Counted from the first letter of the stretch, positions 1 through 7,136 are shown. The stretch is DNA of 7,829 nucleotides from Planctomycetota bacterium (GCA_031270145.1 JAISYD010000188.1:1-7829); one strand, 5' to 3'. Numbers and translations: made by a program. The notes: a model not told the origin generated them from the letters alone.

Positions 1-106
1 TTTCGCCCAATCGCGGATGAAAATTTAGGGCTCGTCCAAAAATAACTTATAGCATGTTTATACCGCGTCACCAACGCCGCTCTCGTGAATTTTCGCCCAA
101 CCACGG
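1..106. repeat. Left copy of a 106-bp terminal direct repeat
   Basis: These 106 bases are identical to the last 106 bases of the window. They hold the tail of a truncated MITE-like copy (1-27) followed by the first 79 bases of a complete copy (from 28). Both ends share the same junction between two repeat copies, so the match is more than a shared repeat consensus. It fits a circular or tandem arrangement, a composite repeat present at two loci, or an assembly overlap. Confidence 0.95.
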
Positions 107-173
107 GCGAAAATTCACCGCCGCGGCTCGATTCCTTGTCTAAACATGCTATAAGTTATTTTTGGGCAGACCC
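28..173. mobile_element. MITE-like inverted-repeat element, copy 1 (complete)
   Basis: This 146-bp non-coding element has terminal inverted repeats at 28-60 and 141-173. They match at 29 of 33 positions, with the mismatches clustered near the outer tips (GGGCTCGTCC against GGGTCTGCCC). The inner parts (AAAAATAACTTATAGCATG and its complement) are perfect. Nested inside is a second perfect hairpin: 14-bp arms at 85-98 and 105-118 (GTGAATTTTCGCCC and complement) with a 6-base loop. No ORF is credible inside. Size, long terminal repeats and dispersed homologous copies suggest a non-autonomous transposable element. The flanks (TTA before, ATA after) do not give a clear target duplication. It lies 32 bases past the stop codon of the LacI-type gene, so its hairpins could also end or stabilise that transcript; this is inference. 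Confidence 0.8.
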
Positions 174-205
174 ATAAAAGTCCCCGCCGTCCCGAACCGG
201 TGGCG

Positions 206-1228
206 TCAAACCGGCCTTATCCCTCCGCATGACGCGCGGACCACAATTTCGGCTTTCACCGTAATGGTGGTCGGTTCGCCGATCGCCCCGTCAATCCGTT
301 CCTTTAATAGCGACCACGCGCGCGTCGCTATGGTGCGGGCCGGAGTTCGCACCGCCGTCAACGGAGGCGTCAGAATGCCGGCCCATTCGGGATCGTCGAA
401 GGTGGCGAGGGCGATATGGTCGGGATAGCGGATGCCAAGCTCCTGCAGGGCGCGGATTGTCCACAGGGCGACGCGGCTGTTCCCGGCGACAATGGCGGTC
501 GGAGCGGCGGGACCCGCAAGCAGGGCGCGAAGCCGGGCGGCATAGCGGATCGGATCCGGATCCCAGACGGCGACTTCGTAGCGGAGCAGCCCGTCGGACT
601 CCACGGCGCACTGTTCGAGCCCTTCAAGGCGGTGGCGGCTGGTGACTATGTCCATGCTCCGTACGATGAAAAGCAGGCGGGAATGTCCCGCCGCCTGGAA
701 TGCCCCGGCCAGACGATGCATGGCCTCCCGGTTGTCCGCGATGACGTAGATGAACCGTTCGTCCTCGGCGAGGCGATCGATGACAACGACCGGCAATCCG
801 GACTTGTGCAGCAGGTCGAGGCTTTTCTGCGGTTTCGGGCTAGGTAGAAGCACGAGGCCGTCCACCTGCCGCCCGAGAAGAGCCTGCACCTTCATCCGCT
901 CCCTTTCCGGCAAGTCGTCGCCAAGGGTTATGGAAAGTTCGTAGCCGTCGGCCATCAGCGCTTCATCCAGATATTCGTACAATTCCAGCAAGTAGGTGGT
1001 CCGCAAATTGGGCGTGCAGTAGCCGATGACATTGGACTGCTGGCGCCGCAGGGACCGGGCCACGGAATTGACCCGGTATCCCAGAGTTTCCGCCGCGTTC
1101 ATCACCCGCTGGCGGAGCTTGTCGCTAACCGGGCGGGTTCCGTTAAAAACGTTGGATACCGATCCGACGGACACTCCCGCTATTTGCGCCACGTTCAATA
1201 TCGTCGGCCGTTCAACATCTCGCATCAT
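206..1228 (-). CDS. LacI-family transcriptional regulator
   Basis: This 340-residue protein has the usual LacI/GalR length and order. An N-terminal helix-turn-helix (about residues 9-30, ILNVAQIAGVSVGSVSNVFNG) is followed by a hinge helix (about 54-64, NSVARSLRRQQ). A periplasmic-binding-protein-like effector domain follows from about residue 67 (NVIGYCTPNL), with the typical segments VDGLVLLPS, LPVVVIDR and ALATFDDPEWA. It should bind DNA as a dimer and respond to a sugar or sugar-derived ligand. It is transcribed away from the dehydratase-transporter genes, and a LacI-type operator lies over their promoter, so local repression relieved by the transported substrate is the likely role. Two ATGs are adjacent at the start (1226-1228 and 1223-1225). 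A GGGGA lies upstream, and its spacing suits the second ATG slightly better, so the protein may start one residue later. The effector is not predictable. Confidence 0.95.
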   Translation of the reverse strand: MMRDVERPTILNVAQIAGVSVGSVSNVFNGTRPVSDKLRQRVMNAAETLGYRVNSVARSLRRQQSNVIGYCTPNLRTTYLLELYEYLDEALMADGYELSITLGDDLPERERMKVQALLGRQVDGLVLLPSPKPQKSLDLLHKSGLPVVVIDRLAEDERFIYVIADNREAMHRLAGAFQAAGHSRLLFIVRSMDIVTSRHRLEGLEQCAVESDGLLRYEVAVWDPDPIRYAARLRALLAGPAAPTAIVAGNSRVALWTIRALQELGIRYPDHIALATFDDPEWAGILTPPLTAVRTPARTIATRAWSLLKERIDGAIGEPTTITVKAEIVVRASCGGIRPV

Positions 1229-1292
1229 TCATCCCCAACGACACTTTCCGGCAACCCCGCAACTATCCCATGAAATTAATCCGAAAAAACAC

Positions 1293-1321
1293 TTGCGCAT
1301 TTTAAGCGAATAAAATATAAT
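1293..1321 (+). promoter_or_regulatory. Predicted sigma70-type promoter of the dehydratase-transporter operon
   Basis: TTGCGC (1293-1298) lies 17 bases upstream of a perfect TATAAT (1316-1321) in an AT-rich intergenic stretch. The expected transcription start is near 1328, leaving a leader of about 90 bases before the ATG at 1418. The -35 box matches TTGACA at four of six positions; spacing and -10 box are ideal. This is by far the best promoter seen upstream of the plus-strand genes. It was identified by eye only. Confidence 0.65.
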
Positions 1322-1334
1322 TGAGACGATTCAA
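1321..1334. promoter_or_regulatory. Putative LacI-family operator
   Basis: TTGAGACGATTCAA is an imperfect palindrome (TTGA-NN-CG-NN-TCAA) with the central CG step typical of LacI/GalR operators. It begins on the last base of the -10 box and covers the expected transcription start, so a bound regulator would block RNA polymerase. Position, symmetry and the divergent LacI gene all support an operator; binding itself is inferred. It lies about 95 bases upstream of the regulator's own start, so autoregulation is possible. Confidence 0.6.
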
Positions 1335-1417
1335 AATAACAACCTTAAAAACGCACCCGCCAATATTATTGCATAAACACGGAGCCATTCTCGATTTTTT
1401 TTGAAAAGAGAGAAACC

Positions 1418-2560
1418 ATGGGGCCGCCAATCATCACAAAAATTGAAACGATAAAATACTGTATTGGCTGGATTGACTGGGTATTCGTCAAGGTCGTCGC
1501 CAGCGATGGCGTGCATGGTTGGGGGGAAGGATCGCTCCATGGCCCCATCGCGCCGGTACTAGCCGCCATCAAGGAATACGCCGACCACCTTGTCGGACAG
1601 GAGGCCACGGGGGCGGAGCGCCATTGGTACAGGTTGTATAATGCGTGGCGCTGGCGTGGCGGTGCCGTCTATTCCACCGCCATGTCTGCTATCGACCTTG
1701 CCTTGTGGGACATGGAGGCCAGGAGGCTCGAAGTCCCCCTCTGCCGCCTGTTCGGCGGTCCCCACCGCACGAAGCTGCCCGTCTACGCCAGCCATTGGAT
1801 GCAGGGCGTGAAGGACGCCGATGACGCCTGCAAGCGCGCCCGCCAAGCGATCGACATGGGGTTCAGGGGATTCAAGTGGTGTCCCTTCAACTTCGAACTA
1901 CTCCGTTCGGATTTTGCCGGGGCCATCCAGAGGGTGCGCGAGTTGATGGCCGCCGCACGCGAAGGCGCCGGTCCCGGCGCGGAAATATACATCGAATGTT
2001 CCGAACTGCTGTCCCCGCGAACGGCGCCCGTCATGATCGATGCCATGCTGCCTTACCGCCCGGCCTGGATCGAGGAACCATTCCCCTTTGAAAACCCCGG
2101 CGCCATCGCTCGCCTGCAAAACGAAATCCCCATCCCCGTGGCTGTGGGCGAACGCCTGCTCTCGCGCTACGAATTCCGTGAACTGCTCGAGAAGGGGGGC
2201 TGTCGCGTGGTCCAGCCGGATCTCATGCACGGAGGCGGCTTCACCGAGGTCAGGCGCATCGCCGCGATGGCGGAAACCTATCAGGTCACCGTGGCCCCGC
2301 ACAATCCCGGCGGCCCCGTATGCACGGCGGCGTCCATGCACTTGGCGGCCGCGACTCCCAATTTCCTCGTGCTGGAGCAAATTGAACCGGATCGCGCCCT
2401 GCGCGACACCGTCAGCACGCATCCCATAGAACTCGTCGACGGCCACTTCCATCTCAGCGGCCGCCCCGGCCTTGGCCTGGAACCCGACCTCAATGCCCTT
2501 CCCGAGGAAAAGGCGGCGAATATTCCGCGCCTGGAGCGCGGCGGTTCGCTCCTTTATTGA
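1418..2560 (+). CDS. Enolase-superfamily (mandelate racemase/muconate lactonizing) enzyme, galactonate-dehydratase-like, with altered active site
   Basis: This 380-residue protein has full family length: an N-terminal capping domain (about 1-125, with GWGEG near 34 and SAIDLALWDME near 90-100), then a modified TIM barrel. Compared with recalled E. coli galactonate dehydratase (DgoD), spacing is collinear. Metal-ligand positions fall at E193, E219 (IEEP) and E245 (GER), and the His-Asp dyad at D268 (VQPDLMH) and H295 (VAPHNPGGP). Two differences stand out. The first metal Asp is Glu (E193), and the catalytic His two residues later is Ser (S195, in IECSELLS). The beta-strand Lys motif reads FKWC (K153) rather than KxK. 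These enzymes abstract the proton alpha to a carboxylate, usually dehydrating aldonic acids in the cytoplasm. Here the reaction is uncertain: dehydration, epimerisation or another substrate are all possible. A purine-rich AGAGAG lies just before the ATG. It is the first gene of the plus-strand operon. Confidence 0.9.
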   Translation: MGPPIITKIETIKYCIGWIDWVFVKVVASDGVHGWGEGSLHGPIAPVLAAIKEYADHLVGQEATGAERHWYRLYNAWRWRGGAVYSTAMSAIDLALWDMEARRLEVPLCRLFGGPHRTKLPVYASHWMQGVKDADDACKRARQAIDMGFRGFKWCPFNFELLRSDFAGAIQRVRELMAAAREGAGPGAEIYIECSELLSPRTAPVMIDAMLPYRPAWIEEPFPFENPGAIARLQNEIPIPVAVGERLLSRYEFRELLEKGGCRVVQPDLMHGGGFTEVRRIAAMAETYQVTVAPHNPGGPVCTAASMHLAAATPNFLVLEQIEPDRALRDTVSTHPIELVDGHFHLSGRPGLGLEPDLNALPEEKAANIPRLERGGSLLY

Positions 2561-2605
2561 TTCCGCGTGTGGCGTTTGTCAAGCCTATCAATTTAGGAGA
2601 ACGCA

Positions 2606-3886
2606 ATGACAAGACAATTTACGCGAATCTTTCAGGTCTGGTGTCTGCTCGCGATTACCCTGCTCGCGGGCGCATTTCCCGCCGTCGCCGCCGAGAAGAT
2701 CACCCTGCAGTGGATGTGCACGGCGACCTCCGAGGCCCAATACGCCCCCATCTGGAAGGAAATGGTGGCCGAGTTCGAAAGGCTGCATCCCAACATTAAA
2801 ATCGACGTCATCATGGTGGCGCGCGCCGACAACTGGACCAAGTTCGTCACCGCCGCCAGGGCCAGGCAGGCGCCCGACATCGTGGGGGTGGTGATTCCCA
2901 GCGCCGCCGCCGACGGCTATCTGCTTTCGCTCCAGGAACTTTGGGACGCCGAGCCGGAGTCCTACAGGGCGGTGTGGCCGGATGGCAGCCTGTCCTCCGT
3001 CCGTTACGAAGGCGAACTCTACGGCATGCCCCATTACGCCGGCATCTACGCCGAAATATACAACAAGCGCATGATCAAAAAGGCCGGCCTCGATCCGGAC
3101 AGCCTCCCCTCCACTTGGGATGAATACCTCGAATGGGCCAAGAAACTCACCGGATCCGGCCACTGGGCCACCGCAATCATGGCCGGGCCGACCGACACCA
3201 CCACCCGCGCATTGCTTAGTTGGATCCATTCCAACGGAGGGCGGGCCTTCAACGAGGATCTGACCGAGTCCACCTTCGCCAAGGATCCCAAATCCCTGGA
3301 GGCCATCAAATTCTATCTTAATCTGGCGTCTCGCCACAAGGTTACGGCCCCCGGTCCCGCCACCTTGAACTACAACGAGCAAACCATCCTTTTCGCCCAG
3401 GAGAAGATCGCCACCATGCGCAATGCCTACTGGGGCATCGCCAAGGTGCTGGGCGACAACCCCTCCCTAAAGGACGAAATCCTGGTGGGCATGCCGCCGA
3501 TCAACAGCGACAAGTACACGACCGTCGCCCAGGTTACCCCGGTGAGCATTTCCGTCAACACCAAGCATCCCAAGGAGGCATGGGAGTTCGTCAAGTTCAT
3601 GCTGGAGCCGAAATGGGCGGTGCAGATGGTGCTGATGGCCAATTGGATGCCGCTTCGCAGCGATCTCATGGAAATGCCCGAGGTCAAGAACGACTCCATC
3701 GTGCAGACCTATCTGAAAATCGGCGAACGGGCGATGACCGTTCCGCTTCCGGTTGCGGCTTGGACCCAAATCTCGACGATCGACGTGGTGAACGCGGTGC
3801 AGCAGGCGCTCCAGGAACCCGACCGGGTGGAGGAAATATTTCGGGAACTGGACGAGCTGGTGACCGAGCGCCTCAACGAGGAATAG
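2606..3886 (+). CDS. ABC transporter periplasmic sugar-binding protein (family 1 extracellular solute-binding)
   Basis: This 426-residue protein begins with a Sec signal peptide: basic MTRQFTR, a hydrophobic core WCLLAITLLAGAF, and a likely cleavage after A28 or A29 (AVAA, then EKITLQW). Cys13 lies at the start of the hydrophobic core rather than in a lipobox, so a soluble periplasmic protein is expected. Family hallmarks follow: FERLHPNIKIDV (57-68), a GELYGMPHYAGIYAEIYNKR segment (136-155) and AGLDPDSLPSTWDEYLEWA (160-178). These are typical of the MalE/UgpB-like binding proteins that deliver sugars to MalFGK-type importers. The start is set by AGGAG at 2595-2599, six bases before the ATG. 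It lies 45 bases after the dehydratase gene, so co-transcription is likely. The substrate cannot be read from sequence; the neighbouring enzyme hints at a sugar acid or its glycoside. Confidence 0.95.
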   Translation: MTRQFTRIFQVWCLLAITLLAGAFPAVAAEKITLQWMCTATSEAQYAPIWKEMVAEFERLHPNIKIDVIMVARADNWTKFVTAARARQAPDIVGVVIPSAAADGYLLSLQELWDAEPESYRAVWPDGSLSSVRYEGELYGMPHYAGIYAEIYNKRMIKKAGLDPDSLPSTWDEYLEWAKKLTGSGHWATAIMAGPTDTTTRALLSWIHSNGGRAFNEDLTESTFAKDPKSLEAIKFYLNLASRHKVTAPGPATLNYNEQTILFAQEKIATMRNAYWGIAKVLGDNPSLKDEILVGMPPINSDKYTTVAQVTPVSISVNTKHPKEAWEFVKFMLEPKWAVQMVLMANWMPLRSDLMEMPEVKNDSIVQTYLKIGERAMTVPLPVAAWTQISTIDVVNAVQQALQEPDRVEEIFRELDELVTERLNEE

Positions 3887-3943
3887 CGCCGATTCAACAT
3901 CTTCCGGCATCACGTTTTCCGCCTTGCGGGCGTAATCATCTAG

Positions 3944-3986
3944 CCCTCCGTGAAGTCCAAATCGAAGATTTGGACTTCACGGAGGG
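3944..3986 (+). promoter_or_regulatory. Perfect 20-bp hairpin after the binding-protein gene
   Basis: The arms at 3944-3963 and 3967-3986 are exact reverse complements, separated by the three-base loop GAA. The arm begins CCCTCCGTGAAG. It starts 57 bases past the stop codon of the binding-protein gene. No U-run follows (GAGCGTGCCCC), so a classical intrinsic terminator is unlikely. Known importer operons often carry a stem-loop at this place, which protects the binding-protein mRNA and lowers permease expression; that role is inferred here. An insertion footprint is another possibility. Confidence 0.7.
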
Positions 3987-4107
3987 AGCGTGCCCCCGGT
4001 TCGCCCGGCATCCGCCTTCGGAGAAATGAACTTCCCTTCGGCATTGAAGGTCGATCCCCCGGAGGAAACCGCAGGCGGGGAAAATTCGATCCGGATAGGG
4101 GCAATAA

Positions 4108-4250
4108 GGGCTCGTCAAAAAATAAGTCCTATAAGTTTATACTGCGCCACAACGTCCCTCTCGTAATTTTTTGCCCAACCGCTGGCGAAAATTTACTGCC
4201 GCGACTCGATTTCTTGTCTAAGCACGCAGTACTTATTTTTTGACAGGACC
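4108..4250. mobile_element. MITE-like inverted-repeat element, copy 2 (complete, diverged)
   Basis: This 143-bp element is clearly related to copy 1 along its length but diverged. The ends are inverted: GTCAAAAAATAAGT at the left matches the complement of ACTTATTTTTTGAC at the right. The inner hairpin persists in weakened form (arms 4163-4175 and 4184-4196, two mismatches). TAA precedes it (4105-4107) and follows it (4251-4253), a likely 3-bp target duplication; TAAGGG also occurs at both edges, so the exact boundary is ambiguous. It ends 13 bases before the ATG of the first permease gene, separating the permeases from the binding-protein gene. Confidence 0.8.
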
Positions 4251-4263
4251 TAAGGGTGGCGCC

Positions 4264-5175
4264 ATGGCGGAAAACGGCAAATCGATCTGGCGGGAAAGCG
4301 GCCTTCGCCGAGAGCGCTGGCATGGTTACTACTTCCTGATTCCTGGGATGGCGCTAATCGCCGTTCTCATCAGCGTGCCGTTGATCCGCGCCTTGTGGAC
4401 CAGTTTGCATCGGGTGCGCGGTTTCCGATCCACCTTCATCGGGTTGGACAATTACATCTATCTTTTGTCGAAGCCCGACTTCTGGCACAGTCTAAGGACA
4501 TCCGCCCTCTTCACCACCGTCTGCGTCGCCCTGCACACGCTCCTCGGGCTAGGCCTGGCCTTGTTGCTGAACCGGATAGCGCGCGGCAAGACCCTGATGC
4601 GCGTCGGTTTTCTCGCCCCCTGGATCGTTGCTCCGTCCATCGGGGCGATCATCTGGGTCTGGCTTCTGGAGCCGCAATTCGGTGTCGTCAACCACATCCT
4701 CTCCAGCCTGGGCCTTATCGACGGCTTCATGGCCTGGTTGGGAGAGCCCGACGCGGCGCTCCTTTCGGTCATAGTGGTGGATGTCTGGCGGGGTACGCCA
4801 TTCGTCATGCTTATTCTGCTCGCCGGGCTCCAGGGTATCCCGAAGGAGCAGTACGAAGCGGCGGCGATGGACGGCGCCGGCCCCTGGCAACAGTTCCGCC
4901 ACGTGACCCTGCCGAATCTCCACTACCTCCTGGTCGTCGCCTCCACCCTGGACATCATCTCGACCATCCGCCACTTCGATGTCATCTCGGTCATGACCGG
5001 GGGCGGCCCGGTGAGGGCGACCGAGGTGCTTCCGGTGATGATCTACAATACCGCCTTTGTGCAGAATGACTTCGGCCGGGCCTCGGCCGCGGGCGTCATG
5101 CTTCTGGGCATCATCCTGATCTTCTCGATGTTCTACCTCAAAGCGACCAAACCGGGCAAAGCACGGGAGGACTAG
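4264..5175 (+). CDS. ABC sugar transporter permease, MalF/UgpA type
   Basis: This 303-residue inner-membrane protein has about six membrane segments (roughly residues 22-42, 78-102, 112-134, 164-186, 221-240 and 273-293). The EAA loop that docks on the ATPase is clear: YEAAAMDGAGPWQQFRHVTL at 197-216. ISVMTGGGP (about 241-249) is also typical of the family. With the next protein it should form the heterodimeric pore. I chose the ATG at 4264 because AAGGGTGG lies at 4252-4259. An in-frame TTG at 4240 would add eight residues, but it lies within the MITE-like element and has no ribosome binding site. The stop codon is two bases before the next start, so the permeases are tightly coupled. Its position right after a mobile-type repeat is unusual and may have changed its expression. 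Confidence 0.93.
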   Translation: MAENGKSIWRESGLRRERWHGYYFLIPGMALIAVLISVPLIRALWTSLHRVRGFRSTFIGLDNYIYLLSKPDFWHSLRTSALFTTVCVALHTLLGLGLALLLNRIARGKTLMRVGFLAPWIVAPSIGAIIWVWLLEPQFGVVNHILSSLGLIDGFMAWLGEPDAALLSVIVVDVWRGTPFVMLILLAGLQGIPKEQYEAAAMDGAGPWQQFRHVTLPNLHYLLVVASTLDIISTIRHFDVISVMTGGGPVRATEVLPVMIYNTAFVQNDFGRASAAGVMLLGIILIFSMFYLKATKPGKARED

Positions 5176-5177
5176 CC

Positions 5178-6008
5178 GTGAATCAACGCCGCCTCGCCGC
5201 TGTCCTGACCTGGACGACCCTGACAATCTCCCTGATCATCGTGCTGTTTCCCATTTATTGGATGGCCAACACCGCCTTCAAGCCGGCATCGGAAGTGTTC
5301 CAGTCGCCGCCAACCTTCTATTCGGAAAACTGGACCCTCGATTCCTTCCGCAACCTTTTCGCGACGCGCCCCATCGCCACCTATTTCTTCAACAGCCTGA
5401 TCGTCGCCGGAGGCACGACGCTGCTTTCCCTCTTTCTCGCCTCCTTCGCGGCATACGGATTGACGCGCTTTCCCGTGCGCATCGAAATCTTGATCATCCT
5501 TGCGCTCATCTTTATTAAAATGCTCCCGGAAGCCCTGTTGGTGGTGCCATTCTTCGAGTTGATGGCGAATTGGAAAATGCTCAACACCTACACCGCCCTT
5601 ATCCTGGTCTACACTTCCTTTTCCCTACCCTTCGCCATGTGGATGCTGATCGGATTTTTCCGGGCCATCCCGAGGGAACTTGACGACGCGGGAATCATGG
5701 ACGGCGCCACCCGCCTGCAGACCTTCAGGATGGTGGTTCTTCCCCTTGCCCGCCCCGGGCTTATCGCCGTGGCGATGTTCACCTTTCTCATCGCCTGGAA
5801 TTCCTACCTCTGGGCACTGGTATTGACAACCTCGCCAGACATGTATGTGCTTCCGGTCGGCATCGCGACGCTGAAGGGCGAATACCAGGTCCAGTGGAAC
5901 GAATTGATGGCGGCGGCGGTGATCGCGGTGGTTCCGGTTCTGGCCATCTATTCCGTACTGGAGCGCTATCTGGTGGCGGGAATCACGGCGGGGGCGGTCA
6001 AGGGATAG
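5178..6008 (+). CDS. ABC sugar transporter permease, MalG/UgpE type
   Basis: This 276-residue inner-membrane protein has about six membrane segments (roughly 10-30, 70-96, 103-123, 138-160, 194-216 and 242-262). The EAA loop reads ELDDAGIMDGATRLQTFRMV at 167-186. The C-terminus, RYLVAGITAGAVKG, is the conserved tail of the MalG branch. FPIYWMANTAFKPASEVF near residues 24-41 is also typical. The start is GTG, two bases after the preceding stop codon, with GGGAGG at 5165-5170 inside the end of the preceding gene. That layout indicates translational coupling with the MalF-type partner. It should pair with that protein to form the translocation channel. Confidence 0.95.
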   Translation: MNQRRLAAVLTWTTLTISLIIVLFPIYWMANTAFKPASEVFQSPPTFYSENWTLDSFRNLFATRPIATYFFNSLIVAGGTTLLSLFLASFAAYGLTRFPVRIEILIILALIFIKMLPEALLVVPFFELMANWKMLNTYTALILVYTSFSLPFAMWMLIGFFRAIPRELDDAGIMDGATRLQTFRMVVLPLARPGLIAVAMFTFLIAWNSYLWALVLTTSPDMYVLPVGIATLKGEYQVQWNELMAAAVIAVVPVLAIYSVLERYLVAGITAGAVKG

Positions 6009-6056
6009 AACCGGACCGGCAACAATGGCTACGCGACGGAATGTAGGGGGGGGAAC

Positions 6057-7136
6057 ATGGCTTCCGTGGTTCTTGAATCGGTGGACAAATTCTTCGGCTC
6101 CGTGCAGGTGCTCCACGGCGTCGATCTCACGATTGACGACGGCTCCTTCGTGGTGCTGGTCGGTCCTTCCGGTTGCGGCAAGTCGACGCTGCTGCGCATG
6201 ATCGCCGGCCTGGAGGAGGTTTCGCGCGGCGACATCCTCATCGACGGGAAACGGGTCAACGACCTGCCGCCCAAGCAACGCGACCTGGCCATGGTCTTCC
6301 AAAGCTATGCGCTCTATCCCCACATGACGGTGGAGGATAACATGGGCTTCAGTCTGCGCCTGGCCAAGATCGACAAGGAAGTCAGGCGGGAGCAGGTCAT
6401 GAGAGCGGCCGAAATCCTGGATCTAATTCCCTATCTCGGACGCTATCCCAGGCAACTTTCGGGCGGACAGCGCCAGCGCGTGGCCATGGGCAGGGCCATT
6501 GTGCGAAACCCGAAAGTGTTTCTTTTCGACGAGCCCCTCTCGAACCTGGATGCGAAGCTGCGCGGCCAAATGCGCACTGAAATCAAGGCCCTGCACCACA
6601 AGCTCGGCGTGACCACCATTTACGTCACCCACGATCAGACCGAGGCCATGACCATGGCTGATCGCATCGTGGTCCTGCGCGACGGGATCGTGGAGCAGAT
6701 TGGATCTCCCGGTATCATCTATTCCGATCCGGACAATAGCTTTGTCGCCGGATTCATCGGAACGCCCCCGATCAATTTCTTTGACGGGATGCTGCGCGAC
6801 GGGCCGGACGGACAAAGCGTGAAATTCGCCGACGGCGGGCGCCTGAAGCTTCCAAGCCGCTATCCGGTGGCGGACGGGCGTCCCGTCCGGGTCGGGATAC
6901 GCCCGCGCCACTTCATTCCGTGCCCCGATTCGCCCAACGCCTTCAGGACGATGCTCGTGGAACCGACCGGCGACGATGCGGAATTGAGAGGCGAAATTTT
7001 CGGACAGGCCGCCACCATCGTGCTGCCTGTCGCCAAGACCACGGTATGGGGCGATGCCATCCCCGTCGCCGTCCGCGATGGCTCCCCGGTGTTCCTCTTC
7101 GATCCAAATTCGGGGAAGAGGCTTCACGGGGAGTAA
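6057..7136 (+). CDS. ABC sugar transporter ATP-binding protein, MalK/UgpC type
   Basis: This 359-residue cytoplasmic ATPase powers the importer. All motifs are intact: Walker A GPSGCGKST (36-44), Q-loop Q82, signature LSGGQ (134-138), Walker B VFLFDEP (154-160), D-loop SNLD (162-165) and switch His H192 (VTHDQTEAM). The C-terminal part (about 240-359) is a MalK-type regulatory/TOBE region with the VRVGIRPRH motif (278-285). Length and domain order match MalK, UgpC and MsmK, which work as homodimers on paired permeases. A G-rich ribosome binding site lies just before the ATG. The gap from the previous gene is 48 bases, so it probably completes the operon. Some ATPases of this group serve several importers; whether this one does cannot be told. 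Confidence 0.96.
   Translation: MASVVLESVDKFFGSVQVLHGVDLTIDDGSFVVLVGPSGCGKSTLLRMIAGLEEVSRGDILIDGKRVNDLPPKQRDLAMVFQSYALYPHMTVEDNMGFSLRLAKIDKEVRREQVMRAAEILDLIPYLGRYPRQLSGGQRQRVAMGRAIVRNPKVFLFDEPLSNLDAKLRGQMRTEIKALHHKLGVTTIYVTHDQTEAMTMADRIVVLRDGIVEQIGSPGIIYSDPDNSFVAGFIGTPPINFFDGMLRDGPDGQSVKFADGGRLKLPSRYPVADGRPVRVGIRPRHFIPCPDSPNAFRTMLVEPTGDDAELRGEIFGQAATIVLPVAKTTVWGDAIPVAVRDGSPVFLFDPNSGKRLHGE

Larger units (their letters stand above)
3887..4263. other. 377-base non-coding gap inside the transporter operon
   Basis: No gene is supported here. The gap holds a perfect 20-bp hairpin (3944-3986), a GC-rich spacer with short repeats such as two CCTTCGG motifs (about 3987-4107), a complete MITE-like element (4108-4250), and finally the ribosome binding site of the permease gene. 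Short frames that cross it are rich in Arg, Gly and Pro or run over the hairpin, and look non-coding. I see no convincing promoter for the downstream genes, though one could exist in the AT-rich element. Confidence 0.8.

Noticed and set aside
28..173. Reading the repeated hairpins as a CRISPR array or integron attC sites
   Set aside because: Copies lie about 4 kb apart with genes between them, no regular spacers, no cas or integrase gene; long terminal inverted repeats fit a MITE-like element better.
2588..3382. Long minus-strand open frame (264 codons) opposite the binding-protein gene
   Set aside because: It is rich in Gly, His and Pro, has no recognisable domain, and mirrors the codon pattern of a clear sense gene.
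3950..4243. Plus-strand frame of 97 codons between binding protein and permease
   Set aside because: It runs through the perfect hairpin and the MITE-like element; composition is Arg/Gly/Lys rich with no homology I recognise.
4240..4263. Upstream TTG start for the first permease
   Set aside because: It lies within the repeat element without a Shine-Dalgarno sequence; the ATG at 4264 has AAGGGTGG at good spacing.
4549..5226. Minus-strand frame of 225 codons opposite the first permease gene
   Set aside because: It has antisense composition (Arg, Asp, Gly, His rich) with no family motifs; the sense strand encodes an obvious membrane protein.
5625..6323. Minus-strand frame of 232 codons across the second permease and ATPase genes
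   Set aside because: It spans two well-supported sense genes and shows no motif or ribosome binding site.
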